A stretch of 64,000 bases of DNA from assembly GCF_002007645.1 (NCBI RefSeq), contig NZ_CP019791.1, positions 3,774,593 through 3,838,592 on the forward strand, in the 5' to 3' direction. The notes under the pieces are model-generated. The model ran no database searches. It saw only the letters and a list, made by a program, of their open reading frames with translations, and was not told where the DNA came from. Positions 53,079 to 61,814 of the stretch are shown piece by piece. A program made the translations under genes and the position numbers. Within the stretch, counting starts at the first letter, position 1. Each line of letters starts with the position of its first letter. This DNA comes from Anaerohalosphaera lusitana (GTDB lineage: Bacteria; Planctomycetota; Phycisphaerae; Sedimentisphaerales; Anaerohalosphaeraceae).

Positions 53079-54137
53079 ATGATAAAAAGAAGAAATTCAA
53101 AAACAGCAAATGTTGGTAGCATCAAACTCGGGGGAAGTAATCCGATAGTACTGCAGTCGATGACTAAGGTTGCGACCACTGACGTTGCGGCATGCCTTGG
53201 TCAGATAGCGGAACTGCGCGAGGCTGGGTGCGGTCTGGTGAGGCTAGCGGTTCCTACTAAGGCCGACACTGCTGCGTTTGCGAAGATAGTAAACCAATGT
53301 GATATGCCGCTGGTGGCAGACATACATTTTTCGCGTGCGCGGGCGATCGAGGCTATAGAGGCAGGGGCGGCGAAGATAAGGCTTAATCCGGGCAATCTGA
53401 AGGAAAGGGCCGATATACTGGAGATAATCGAGGCTGCGAAGGCTCACGGAACGGCGATCCGGGTCGGGGTGAACGAAGCGAGCATCCGCGATCTGCGTGC
53501 GGGTGATGTGGCTGAGGGTGGAAGAGTCGGTCTGATGCTGGAGGAGATGAGCGGATATGTGCGGGTTTTCGAGGAGGCGGGGTTTGAAAATATCGTGCTG
53601 AGTGCGAAAAGCGCGGATACTGTGCGGACGATCGAGATCAACAGGCTTATGGCGGAAAAATTCGAGTATCCGATACATCTGGGGCTCACGCATGCGGGGC
53701 TGGTGGAGGACGCGACGGTGTCGTCCTCGGTTGCGATAGGGACCTTGCTTGCAGAAGGCATAGGCGATACCATCAGGGTAAGTGTAGCGGGAGACCCGCT
53801 AGAGGAGATTCGGCTGGGCAGAGAGATACTCGCATCGCTGGGGCTTGCGGAAAAGCGTGGGCCGGAGCTGATCGTGTGTCCAACATGCGGGAGGTGCCAG
53901 ATCGACGTTGTGGCGCTGGCGAGGAAGGTGCGCGGGGCGCTTGAGAATACGGACAAGAAGGCCAAGGTTGCGGTTATGGGCTGTATAGTTAACGGGCCCG
54001 GTGAAGCGGCGGATGCGGATGTCGCGGTCTGTGCGGCCAAGGGGAAGGGATTTTTGTACAGTCACGGCAAGAAATTGTGCACCGTGCCGGAAGATCAGCT
54101 TCTGGATTCACTGGTGCAGGAGATAGATAGATTGTGA
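53079..54137 (+). CDS. ispG: 4-hydroxy-3-methylbut-2-enyl diphosphate synthase (352 aa)
   Basis: It makes HMBPP from MEcPP, the sixth step of the MEP isoprenoid pathway. ATG 53079 gives the family-typical start MIKRRNSKTANVGSIKLGG; ATG 53052 would add nine residues. The [4Fe-4S] ligands are C267 and C270 (CPTCGRC) and C302 (GCIVNGPGE), with E309 nearby, and the TIM barrel has QSMT and DIHFS. It is the short two-domain form, lacking the large insertion of plant and some bacterial enzymes. It is followed at 41 bp by the DUF218 gene on the same strand. Confidence 0.95.
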   Translation: MIKRRNSKTANVGSIKLGGSNPIVLQSMTKVATTDVAACLGQIAELREAGCGLVRLAVPTKADTAAFAKIVNQCDMPLVADIHFSRARAIEAIEAGAAKIRLNPGNLKERADILEIIEAAKAHGTAIRVGVNEASIRDLRAGDVAEGGRVGLMLEEMSGYVRVFEEAGFENIVLSAKSADTVRTIEINRLMAEKFEYPIHLGLTHAGLVEDATVSSSVAIGTLLAEGIGDTIRVSVAGDPLEEIRLGREILASLGLAEKRGPELIVCPTCGRCQIDVVALARKVRGALENTDKKAKVAVMGCIVNGPGEAADADVAVCAAKGKGFLYSHGKKLCTVPEDQLLDSLVQEIDRL

Positions 54138-54178
54138 ATTTTAGTCTGAGCATGGGTCATTGATGTGATCATTTTGAT

Positions 54179-55267
54179 ATGGGGGCCGCTGTGTGGGATA
54201 GGGAGAGGTTCAACAATATAACCGAGGTCGTCAGCAGAGGCGCGGCGGGTTTTCTGGGTATTTTCACCCTGCTGAACGTGGCTGCGGAATATCTGATAGA
54301 GGGCTTTGACGCGAACCGGTGGTGGATCGATTTTCGGCCGATGCCGAACGCTGTTTCCGTGCCGGTGCTCGCTGTGTTTTCGGTTCTGCTTTTAGCATAT
54401 GCGATATTGCCTCGGATGTCGGGTACAAGGCGGCGAATAACCGTGTTCTTGTGCTTTGTGATGCTTTTAGTGGTAATCGCAAACATATGGCAGTTCTATT
54501 ACCTTGTGATCAACAAGCGAATCGAGGCGGGTTGTTATATTCCGTTTTCTTCTTTTGTCGCGATCGGGATGGCGGTGGTTCTTCTGGGGCTGCACAATAA
54601 AAATGCCGACACGCAAAACGCGTGGTGCATTTTGGGGACAGTTGTGACAGTTCTGGTGTGTTCGGCATTGTTTACGGTTGGGCAAATGGTCTGTTTCGGC
54701 AGTACGGACTACCGAAGGCATGCGGATGCCGCGGTTGTGTTCGGCGCGAGGGCCTATGCGGACGGGAGCTGTTCGCAGGCACTTTCGGATCGCGTGGTCA
54801 CGGCATGTAAACTGTACAAGGCGAACTTGTGTGATGTGCTGATCTTCTCGGGCGGGCCGGGTGACGGCGATGTTCACGAGACCGAGGCGATGAAACGACT
54901 GGCGGTGCAGCTTGGTGTCAAGGAAGATCATATCCTGCTGGACAGAAACGGGCTGAATACGCGGATGACGGTTGCGAACACAGTTAAGATGAGCCAGGCG
55001 TACGGTTATGACGAGATCATGGCGGTGAGTCACTTTTATCATCTGCCGCGTATAAAGATGAGTTTTCAGCGGGCAGGCTTTGATGTTTATACGGTACCTG
55101 CGCGGCATACTCATGGGTTGCGGGATATGCCGTTTTACATGGCGAGGGAAATGGCCGCGATGCTGTATTACTATATAGAGCCGTTGGGTGAGCTGGTGAG
55201 GGGTAAAGAAAAAGGCCCTGCTGATGCGACAACAGGGCCCTGGGTTAACGAGACTAATGGCGGGTGA
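54179..55267 (+). CDS. YdcF/DUF218-family membrane protein (362 aa)
   Basis: Four hydrophobic segments (about residues 21-40, 60-78, 86-106 and 118-138), then one near 150-168, precede a DUF218 domain (about 180-330; DAAVVFGARAYADGS, then SGGPGDGDVHETEAM, and VSHFYHLPRIKMSFQRAG). Relatives (ElyC, SanA, YdcF) are linked to envelope integrity and polysaccharide carrier handling. The last codons contain the stem of a terminator for the opposing gene, and the stop abuts the opposing stop with no gap. Confidence 0.85.
   Translation: MGAAVWDRERFNNITEVVSRGAAGFLGIFTLLNVAAEYLIEGFDANRWWIDFRPMPNAVSVPVLAVFSVLLLAYAILPRMSGTRRRITVFLCFVMLLVVIANIWQFYYLVINKRIEAGCYIPFSSFVAIGMAVVLLGLHNKNADTQNAWCILGTVVTVLVCSALFTVGQMVCFGSTDYRRHADAAVVFGARAYADGSCSQALSDRVVTACKLYKANLCDVLIFSGGPGDGDVHETEAMKRLAVQLGVKEDHILLDRNGLNTRMTVANTVKMSQAYGYDEIMAVSHFYHLPRIKMSFQRAGFDVYTVPARHTHGLRDMPFYMAREMAAMLYYYIEPLGELVRGKEKGPADATTGPWVNETNGG
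55214..55239 (-). terminator. Intrinsic terminator for the PIN-TRAM gene, inside the opposing gene
   Basis: GGCCCTG (55214-55220) pairs with CAGGGCC (55233-55239). Read on the minus strand it is followed by TTTTTC. It lies within the coding end of the DUF218 gene, 28 bp beyond the PIN-TRAM stop. Confidence 0.75.
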
Positions 55268-56362
55268 TCAGTTTTGTTTCTGGTCGTATTTTTTCTTTTC
55301 AGGACGGCCGTTGGATCTTGGTTTGTTTGCGGCCATCTTTTCGAACTTGCCGAATATCATCCGCCCTGCCGATGTCTGCAGTGAGCTTGTGACGGATATT
55401 TCGATGGTCTGATTGATCTTGTCACGCGCGTTTTCGACTACTACCATTGTGCCGTCGTCGAGGTAGCCGACGCCCTGCTGGGGTGAGTCGCCGGGCTTAA
55501 TGATCTTGACGGTCATCATCTCGCCAGGCAGGGTCACGGTCTTCATCGCGTTCGCGAGGTCATTTATGTTGATGACGTCGACGCCGCGGAGCTGGGCGAC
55601 CTTGTTGAGGTTGAAGTCGTTGGTGACGAGTCGGCCGTCGCAGTTTTTGGTGAAGGCGACGAGTTTCTGGTCGACGGGCGAGTTGATGTCCATGCCGGGC
55701 GGGGGTGTGTCGTCGATGTCGACTTCGACGATAGTGCTGGACTGGAGCTTGTTGAGCATGTCGAGTCCGCGTCGGCCCCGGGTTCGCTTCATTTTGTCGC
55801 CTGAGTCTGCGATGAGCTGGAGCTCGTTGAGTACGAATCGGGGTACGATCAGGGGAGCGTCGAAGAGCTTTGTTTCGGAGATGTCCGCAATTCGGCCGTC
55901 GATAATGACGGACGTGTCCAGTACGAGCGGGCGGAGGCCCTTGGTCTGGCGGGAGAATTCGACGTAGGGGACGATGAAACGCTTGTCATCCTTGGTGCGG
56001 ACGACCAGGCTCATCGAGAGATAGCATATACATGCACCCATGAGCCACTGGGACATTTTGAGTGGTTCTTCGCTCATCTGGAAATAGAGATCGTTTAGCA
56101 TGAGGAGTACGGGGGACATTGCCCAACTGATGAGTACGCCGATGAGGAGCCCGAAGAATGCCGCGGCGACGGACTTGAGGGCCTTTTTCGGGGTGAGCCA
56201 CTCCACAGCGATGACGAAGAAGGTTACCGCGAGCGTGTAGCCGACCCGCCAGGATAGCATGCCGATACTCATGCCGTCTTCACTGCTGGCCTTGAGGCTG
56301 AGGAGGAGGAGTGCGATCACGACGACGACGAAAATCGCCCTTATGAACATCAAAAACAACAT
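55268..56362 (-). CDS. PIN-TRAM domain membrane protein, YacL type (364 aa)
   Basis: Four N-terminal TM helices (about residues 4-23, 38-54, 64-88 and 103-120) are followed by a PIN nuclease-type domain with acidic residues in LVLDTSVIIDGRI (D149, D155) and further acids near RLVTNDFNLNK, and a TRAM domain (about 270-330, GEMMTVKIIKPGDSPQQG). This is the architecture of the widespread YacL family, thought to act on RNA. The C-terminal ~20 residues are basic. It faces the DUF218 gene end to end. Confidence 0.92.
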   Translation of the reverse strand: MLFLMFIRAIFVVVVIALLLLSLKASSEDGMSIGMLSWRVGYTLAVTFFVIAVEWLTPKKALKSVAAAFFGLLIGVLISWAMSPVLLMLNDLYFQMSEEPLKMSQWLMGACICYLSMSLVVRTKDDKRFIVPYVEFSRQTKGLRPLVLDTSVIIDGRIADISETKLFDAPLIVPRFVLNELQLIADSGDKMKRTRGRRGLDMLNKLQSSTIVEVDIDDTPPPGMDINSPVDQKLVAFTKNCDGRLVTNDFNLNKVAQLRGVDVININDLANAMKTVTLPGEMMTVKIIKPGDSPQQGVGYLDDGTMVVVENARDKINQTIEISVTSSLQTSAGRMIFGKFEKMAANKPRSNGRPEKKKYDQKQN

Positions 56363-56831
56363 TTATAAGACCTTTCGCTTAGATATAATGGTTTCGTTGG
56401 AAGACTTTCGGACTTCCAGCAAGATATAAAATGTTATCGTTTATAACAATAAATGCAAAAAAACGGTCAAACCGCAATTCTGTTTAATGCCAGAGATGCG
56501 GTTTTGTTTGTTTTATTTCTTAATTCATCGCATGTAAGACCGTGGGCGCCTGCAGCGTTGCAAACATGACTGATCCGATCTTCTTACGAGCAGCAAACAC
56601 CGGCAGAGCAGTAAGTATCAAGGTCGCTTATAGCTATATCGACAAACTGGGGGCCGGCGGTTAATTCAATATACGGATATGGCGGGGTAAAGTCAATGCG
56701 CATGGAGGTTTGCGCGTGTCGGCCGATTAATTGAGCCATGCTGAAGGGTTAAAATACGTGTTTACGGTGGAAGGCTGTGGTGGTGATGGTACAATACGGG
56801 GGTTTTATGGATTTCTCGGGAGCATTTGCGT
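56363..56831. other. Intergenic region with one hairpin, no gene
   Basis: It separates the divergent PIN-TRAM and MscS genes. AAACCGCA (56469-56476) and TGCGGTTT (56497-56504) form a perfect 8-bp stem with an inner TCTG/CAGA pair, followed by TGTTTGTTTT on the plus strand. This could be a terminator or a structured leader; no gene ends nearby on that strand. The rest shows nothing I can assign. Confidence 0.5.
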
Positions 56832-57974
56832 ATGGACTTTATTGTCGGTCAGGTTGATTCGTGGTGGAACATCCTCGATTACGAGCTGGTTCGGGGCAAC
56901 GGTGTATGGCGGTTTATGCTGGTGCTGCTTGGTATTATCGGCACTTTTGTGGTCGCGATGCTGTTTCAGTATTTTGCGAATCTGCATGTCAAGCACCACA
57001 AAGACATGGAAGAGCGGCGGTTTTTGTCGCTGGTTCTGCAGGCTATCGTAAAGCCGGCGTATGTGGGGATATTCGCGATCGGGCTCAATGTTTGCAAGGT
57101 TTTCCTGTATTTCAATGAGGAGAACGGAATCAAGCCGGCTATAGAGGCAGGATGGACGAAAACGGCCCAGGTTGTGGGTGCAGTTGCGGTTGCTTATGCG
57201 CTTTATTCGCTGGTGGATGTTGCGGAGTATTACCTCAATCGACTCGTGCGGCGGACCAAGACGGAACTGGATGATATGCTGGTGCCGCTTTTGCGGAAGT
57301 CGCTGAGGGTGACGATCGCGATAATTGCCGCGTTGTATGTGGCTGAGAACACGGTCGGAACGGATCACATCAAGTCGCTGCTGGTGGGGGCGGGCATCGG
57401 CGGTATTGCGATCGCGATGGCGGCGAAGGACACGGTAGCGAACTTTTTCGGTTCGATAACGATATTCGCGGATCGGCCATTTCAGCTTAACGAGCTGGTC
57501 GAGATCGAAGGGAATATGGGTTTTATAGAGGATGTCGGGTTCAGGAGTACGCGGATACGGACGCTGGACGGGCACCTGGTGACGCTGCCGAACAGTATCG
57601 TGACGAACTCGGTTGTGATCAATATTGGCAATCGGCCCCACATCAGGCGGGAGTTCGAGATCACGATCACGTACAATTCGGGAAGCATGAAGACGGCCGA
57701 GGCGGTGGATATTATCAAGAAAGTGCTGGCGGAGACGCCGGAGGTGAACACGGACACGGAAAATCCGTCGAGGGTGTATTTTAGTGAGTTTGCAAGCTGT
57801 TCATTGAACATTTACATTGTATACTGGGTGGTTCCGGCGGATCGGTGGGTGTTCCGTGAAGTGAATGAGAGAGTGAATTTTGAAATAATGAAGCGTTTCG
57901 AGCAGGCGGGGATCGAGTTTGCGTTCCCGACGCAGACGCTTTACCTTAAAAAAGACGATGGGCGAGAAGAATAA
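56832..57974 (+). CDS. MscS-family mechanosensitive channel (380 aa)
   Basis: ATG 56832 with CGGGAG at 56817-56822. Four membrane helices (about residues 25-50, 68-90, 104-125 and 150-180, the last being the pore-lining Gly/Ala-rich LLVGAGIGGIAIAMAAKDT) precede the MscS beta domain (DRPFQLNELVEIEGNMGFIE, then TLDGHLVTLPNSIV) and a C-terminal alpha/beta domain. It opens under membrane tension to release solutes. It overlaps the next gene by 17 bp. Confidence 0.93.
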   Translation: MDFIVGQVDSWWNILDYELVRGNGVWRFMLVLLGIIGTFVVAMLFQYFANLHVKHHKDMEERRFLSLVLQAIVKPAYVGIFAIGLNVCKVFLYFNEENGIKPAIEAGWTKTAQVVGAVAVAYALYSLVDVAEYYLNRLVRRTKTELDDMLVPLLRKSLRVTIAIIAALYVAENTVGTDHIKSLLVGAGIGGIAIAMAAKDTVANFFGSITIFADRPFQLNELVEIEGNMGFIEDVGFRSTRIRTLDGHLVTLPNSIVTNSVVINIGNRPHIRREFEITITYNSGSMKTAEAVDIIKKVLAETPEVNTDTENPSRVYFSEFASCSLNIYIVYWVVPADRWVFREVNERVNFEIMKRFEQAGIEFAFPTQTLYLKKDDGREE

Positions 57975-59349
57975 CAGACGGGGTAACCGCATCACGGCTC
58001 AGCAGAGGCGCCGCAGCATGTCTTGCGCGAAGATATACGCACTGAGCCAGGTGATAGGGTTTACATGTGTGGGGACGAATACGCTTTCGCTGGTGGCGAT
58101 CAAGCTGGGAGCGGGGGAGGTCGTGCTGGGTCTGCTGAGCATGATGATGATCAGTACGCTGGTTTTTCGGGTCTTTACCATGTCAGCGGTGGAGAAGTAC
58201 GGCAAGAAGCACGTCATCATACTCTGGCAGGGAATCGCTATAGTCTGCTGTGTGCCGTTTTTGATAATACCGTTCGTGGCGGAAAAGTGGGCGAAGGAAG
58301 TTACGCTGGGGATACTGCTGGTGACGGTGTTTGCGAGGGTTGCGACCGCTTCGATGGGGAATACGGGCTGGTTTCCTTTTCTGCAGGATATCGTGCCCAG
58401 GCGGATCACGGGTCGATTTTTTGCGAGCCTGCGGATGACGTGGCAGACGGCGAATCTGATCACGCTTCTGGCGATAAGCTGGTTTCTGGGTAAAGATGCG
58501 GCATGGTGGAAGTTCGAGGTGGTGTTCGTGGTGGCGATATTGGCGTACACGGTACGGATTATCAGCATGATACCGACGACGGAGAATCCGCCTAAGGGGA
58601 AGGATGCGGTTACGCCGAAGCTGCGCGAGAGGTTCGGTGAGATATTCTCAAACCGCAAGCTGCTCGGTCTGACGGGGTTTGTGACTAGCTACTGGATAGC
58701 CGCGACGATGGCGACGCCGTTCAAGATCAAGTATTTGAAAAATCTGGATTACGGCGACGGGTTCATTATTGCGGCTACGGCGATGATCAGCGCGGGTGCA
58801 GTGGTGTCGCTGTGGGCGTGGGGCAAGCTGGCCGACAGATTCGGGAATCGTTCGCTGCTGGGGCTGTGCCATCTGGGCCTGCCTGTTGTTACGGGGCTTT
58901 GGGTGCTTGTCGGGCCGCAGAGCCATATTTTCGTGCTTGCTTTGTTTCTGGGTTGGAGCGTGTTCAACAGCGGCGCGGGTATCGCGATGATACGGCTTTT
59001 GATGCACAACATTCCACAGGAGAAGCAGAATCAGATCAATGTAATTAACGTGATCGGCAATTTCTTTATGGGGCTGGCGCCGTTGGCGGCTGGGGTGTTC
59101 ATCAGTTCGCTGGATGGGGTTGATATCAGGCTGGGTGTGACGGATATGGGGCATTATCATGTGTTTTTCCTGGTATCGGCGGCACTTTTCGCAGTGCCCT
59201 ACTTTGCGAGTATGGCGGTACGGAATGAGAGAGAAAGTTCGACCCGTGAGATGATGGTGGTAGTGACCCGGCCGCTGCTTAGCATGGTCGGGCCTGTCGT
59301 GAAAATAAATGGGCGAAAGCCGTTTGAAAAAGACTCAAAAAGGTCTTGA
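57958..59349 (+). CDS. MFS transporter (463 aa)
   Basis: ATG 57958 overlaps the MscS gene by 17 bp; a later ATG at 58018 (MSCAKIYAL), with GAGGCG 7 bases upstream, is an equally possible start and would avoid the basic N-terminal stretch. Twelve hydrophobic helices in two six-TM halves are visible, with the cytoplasmic RVFTMSAVEKYGKKH motif after TM2 (motif-A region). No substrate-specific motif. It ends 36 bp before tRNA-Leu. Confidence 0.85.
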   Translation: MGEKNNRRGNRITAQQRRRSMSCAKIYALSQVIGFTCVGTNTLSLVAIKLGAGEVVLGLLSMMMISTLVFRVFTMSAVEKYGKKHVIILWQGIAIVCCVPFLIIPFVAEKWAKEVTLGILLVTVFARVATASMGNTGWFPFLQDIVPRRITGRFFASLRMTWQTANLITLLAISWFLGKDAAWWKFEVVFVVAILAYTVRIISMIPTTENPPKGKDAVTPKLRERFGEIFSNRKLLGLTGFVTSYWIAATMATPFKIKYLKNLDYGDGFIIAATAMISAGAVVSLWAWGKLADRFGNRSLLGLCHLGLPVVTGLWVLVGPQSHIFVLALFLGWSVFNSGAGIAMIRLLMHNIPQEKQNQINVINVIGNFFMGLAPLAAGVFISSLDGVDIRLGVTDMGHYHVFFLVSAALFAVPYFASMAVRNERESSTREMMVVVTRPLLSMVGPVVKINGRKPFEKDSKRS

Positions 59350-59385
59350 CTGAAACGGGGAAAACTGTAGTATTAGTCCCCTGCC

Positions 59386-59469
59386 GCGGATGTGGCGGAA
59401 CTGGCAGACGCGCAGGCTTCAGGTGCCTGTGGGCATTAGCCCGTGGAGGTTCGAATCCTCTCATCCGCA
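59386..59469 (+). tRNA. tRNA-Leu (anticodon CAG)
   Basis: Acceptor stem GCGGATG with CATCCGC and discriminator A; the anticodon loop TTCAGGT between CAGGC and GCCTG gives CAG. The long variable arm (TGGGCATTAGCCC) is typical of a class II tRNA. GGTTCGAATCC T arm. CCA is not encoded. Confidence 0.95.
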
Positions 59470-59640
59470 TTTCATTTCTCTTGGCCTTTTGGTCAATCCT
59501 TCCTTTTTTGTTTGGCTTGGTTATTTCGCGCTGTCATAGCGAACATCTGAGGCAAATCCGGGCATTTTTCAGGTTTTTGGTGGTAATGGGCCGATAAAAA
59601 GGGGTGGAAAGATGTTATCAGCTTTTATTGGTGGAGTTCA

Positions 59641-60399
59641 ATGCCCGAAACAGCTCAGAATATACAGCAGGTCGCTCAAGAAGCAGCCTCCATGATACCG
59701 GTGATCGGAGGGATCGGGTGCGTAGTGTTCGGGCTGTTCTTCTGGCTTGGCGGGTTGCGGTGGAGCCGTTTGATCGCGGCTTTGGTCGGACTGGTAACAG
59801 GAGGGATGGGTATCATAGTGAGCGGGTATGGGTTGCATGGGCCCGCGGTGCTGGCGATGCCAGTTGGAGCGTTGGTCGGCTTGCTGGCTAACAGGATACT
59901 GCTCGGAATCATGGGGAGCTTGATACTAGGATCGCTGGTGATGGTAACGGTTTCAGATAAGGGTATGCCCGCATTCAATATCATGTTCAGTGTTGAAGAA
60001 TTCAGGGCCGAGGACGGCAGCTTTAGTCATGAGAGCGTGATGGCTGGTGTGCGGGGCCGTGTTCAGTATTACGGAGCAACGCTGAAGGAGTATGCAGTCG
60101 GGCTGGAGGGCAAGGCGATCACGGCGGGTGTTGTGACGGCGATCATCGCATTGTTTTTGCGGTCGCAGATACTCAGTTCGGTGACTTGTGCGAGCCTCGG
60201 GACGGGGCTGATATTTGCAGGGATGATCCTGGTTCTGATAAACAAAGGTGCCGCGCCTGTCGAGCGGATCGCGGAGCGGCCGGGCCTTTACAGGCTGGCG
60301 GCGGGAGGGATGCTTGTTTTTGGGACGGCTGTGCAGTATGCTTTGTTCAGAGGCAGGAAGGCTGATAAGAAGGTTAAGAGCAATAACGGAGACGAATAA
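59641..60399 (+). CDS. Multi-pass membrane protein (252 aa)
   Basis: At least six hydrophobic segments rich in Gly, Val and Leu (about residues 18-38, 42-58, 62-95, 160-180, 184-200 and 222-240), in the style of TM198/DUF4203-type membrane proteins. The loop at about 105-150 is soluble and acidic. GGTGGAG is the ribosome site. It shares a TAATG stop-start with the next gene, a related membrane protein, so the two probably form one complex. Function unknown. Confidence 0.75.
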   Translation: MPETAQNIQQVAQEAASMIPVIGGIGCVVFGLFFWLGGLRWSRLIAALVGLVTGGMGIIVSGYGLHGPAVLAMPVGALVGLLANRILLGIMGSLILGSLVMVTVSDKGMPAFNIMFSVEEFRAEDGSFSHESVMAGVRGRVQYYGATLKEYAVGLEGKAITAGVVTAIIALFLRSQILSSVTCASLGTGLIFAGMILVLINKGAAPVERIAERPGLYRLAAGGMLVFGTAVQYALFRGRKADKKVKSNNGDE

Positions 60400-61079
60400 T
60401 GGGTGGTCTGGAAATACTAGCGACGGCGGACGGGGCGATGGTGAACGAGGTTCAGATCGTGCCGATAGACGAGCTGTGGGCACAGGTGGCGGGAATGAAC
60501 TGGCTTACGGCGATCATGGCGATAGCGTTCGGGTCGGTTTATCTGCTGTACGGCTGGCGGATATTCAAGGCGCTGGCGGTGATCGCGTTTGCGATGATCG
60601 GGCTGTATGCCGGTATCATGATCGGGCGCGAATTAGGCAGTGAGATGTGGGGCGGGGTTATCGGCGTGGCCGCTTTGGGGGCTTTGTCGCTGCCGTTGAT
60701 GAAGTATGCAATTTCGATACTGGGTGCGCTGGCTGGGGCAGTGCTGACGGGGGCGCTTTGGTATGCGTTCGACCTGCCGGAAATGTATCTTTGGGCGGGT
60801 GCGCTGGTTGGACTTGTGGGCGGGGGCATGATCTCGTTTATCGTGTTCAAGGCCGCGGTGATGCTGTTTACGAGCCTTGGGGGTAGTGCGATACTTGTGA
60901 TGGGGCTGCTTGCACTGCTGAATGGCTACGAGGTAACGACGGGACATGAGGAAAAACTGGTTTATCATTATGTACATAATGTTAGCTGGTTCCTGCCGGC
61001 GATACTGCTGGTGCCGACGATAATCGGCATGTTCATGCAGCATCGGCTGATCAAGAAATCGCCCGAATGGGAAATTTAG
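60399..61079 (+). CDS. Multi-pass membrane protein, partner of the preceding gene (226 aa)
   Basis: It starts within the previous stop (TAATG). Seven Gly/Ala-rich hydrophobic segments (about 25-45, 50-66, 72-88, 90-112, 118-140, 145-170 and 192-212) with LYGWRIFKALAVIAFAMIGL, the typical TM198/DUF4203-like opening. The composition is like that of the upstream protein, suggesting a paralogous pair. Function unknown. Confidence 0.75.
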   Translation: MGGLEILATADGAMVNEVQIVPIDELWAQVAGMNWLTAIMAIAFGSVYLLYGWRIFKALAVIAFAMIGLYAGIMIGRELGSEMWGGVIGVAALGALSLPLMKYAISILGALAGAVLTGALWYAFDLPEMYLWAGALVGLVGGGMISFIVFKAAVMLFTSLGGSAILVMGLLALLNGYEVTTGHEEKLVYHYVHNVSWFLPAILLVPTIIGMFMQHRLIKKSPEWEI

Positions 61080-61108
61080 TATAAGCTGAACAGCATCATT
61101 CAACAGTT

Positions 61109-61795
61109 CTAGGGTGAGCAGCTTCTGCAGGGACGTCGGCCTGATTTGACGGCCTGTTCACGGGCGTTGAAACTCACGCGGTTTTCATCGGTTATTCTCT
61201 TGGCAGATCGGCAGGTGGGTTTGTGGAATATCTTGCTGCTTTTGGAGGCGATGAAAGGTGCGTTCGGCTGAGCCGTTGGGGAGGCTGTATCGTCTTGTTT
61301 TTGGGGACCGGTGGTGTTGGCGATCTCTTTTTTGCCAGTAGCGGCCGGGGTATTCTTCACAGGCGGGACGTAGTGGCGGGCGAGGCCCTTCTTTATGAGC
61401 GTCCATGCGAGGCTCTGGCCGTCGATGTAGACATCCGCGACGAGTTGGAATGAGGTTGTGCCTCGGCGAATGCCTTTCAGCTCGATCTTTTTGGCGGCTG
61501 ATAATTTTTCGGTGATGAAATCCGCAAGCTGTTTGTTGTAAAAGAGATTGGGCTTTTCGGATTCTGCAACGATCGCGGGCGGAGCGAGTTCGGCGATGCG
61601 TACAGGTATGTTCTTGCCCACGACCGGCGGGAAGCCATCGATGTCGCATGTGAAGACGAAGGGTTCGTCTGACTGGATGAAACGCTTGACGGTCGCATTG
61701 CCGTAGTTCTTTTGACCGGGGGCGAGTTTCGCACCTGCGATACAAACGGTTGAAGCCGCGATCAAAGTAAGCAGCGATATACGTTTGATGCTCAT
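61109..61795 (-). CDS. Secreted SNase-like protein with Ada-like zinc tail (228 aa)
   Basis: A signal peptide (residues 1-22) precedes a staphylococcal-nuclease-like OB-fold region (about 30-145; IPVRIAELAPPAI, then GIRRGTTSFQLVADVYIDG and SLAWTLIKKGLARHY) in which the usual DGDT and the catalytic Arg/Glu pattern are weak. After a Thr/Pro/Gln-rich linker, residues 185-228 form an Ada-type metal-binding module: H191, C195, C223 and C226 (HKPTC ... RRPCRSC). It probably binds DNA or zinc outside the cytoplasm; nuclease activity is uncertain. Confidence 0.75.
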   Translation of the reverse strand: MSIKRISLLTLIAASTVCIAGAKLAPGQKNYGNATVKRFIQSDEPFVFTCDIDGFPPVVGKNIPVRIAELAPPAIVAESEKPNLFYNKQLADFITEKLSAAKKIELKGIRRGTTSFQLVADVYIDGQSLAWTLIKKGLARHYVPPVKNTPAATGKKEIANTTGPQKQDDTASPTAQPNAPFIASKSSKIFHKPTCRSAKRITDENRVSFNAREQAVKSGRRPCRSCSP

Positions 61796-61814
61796 TGTTT
61801 CCTCCTGCTAAAGA

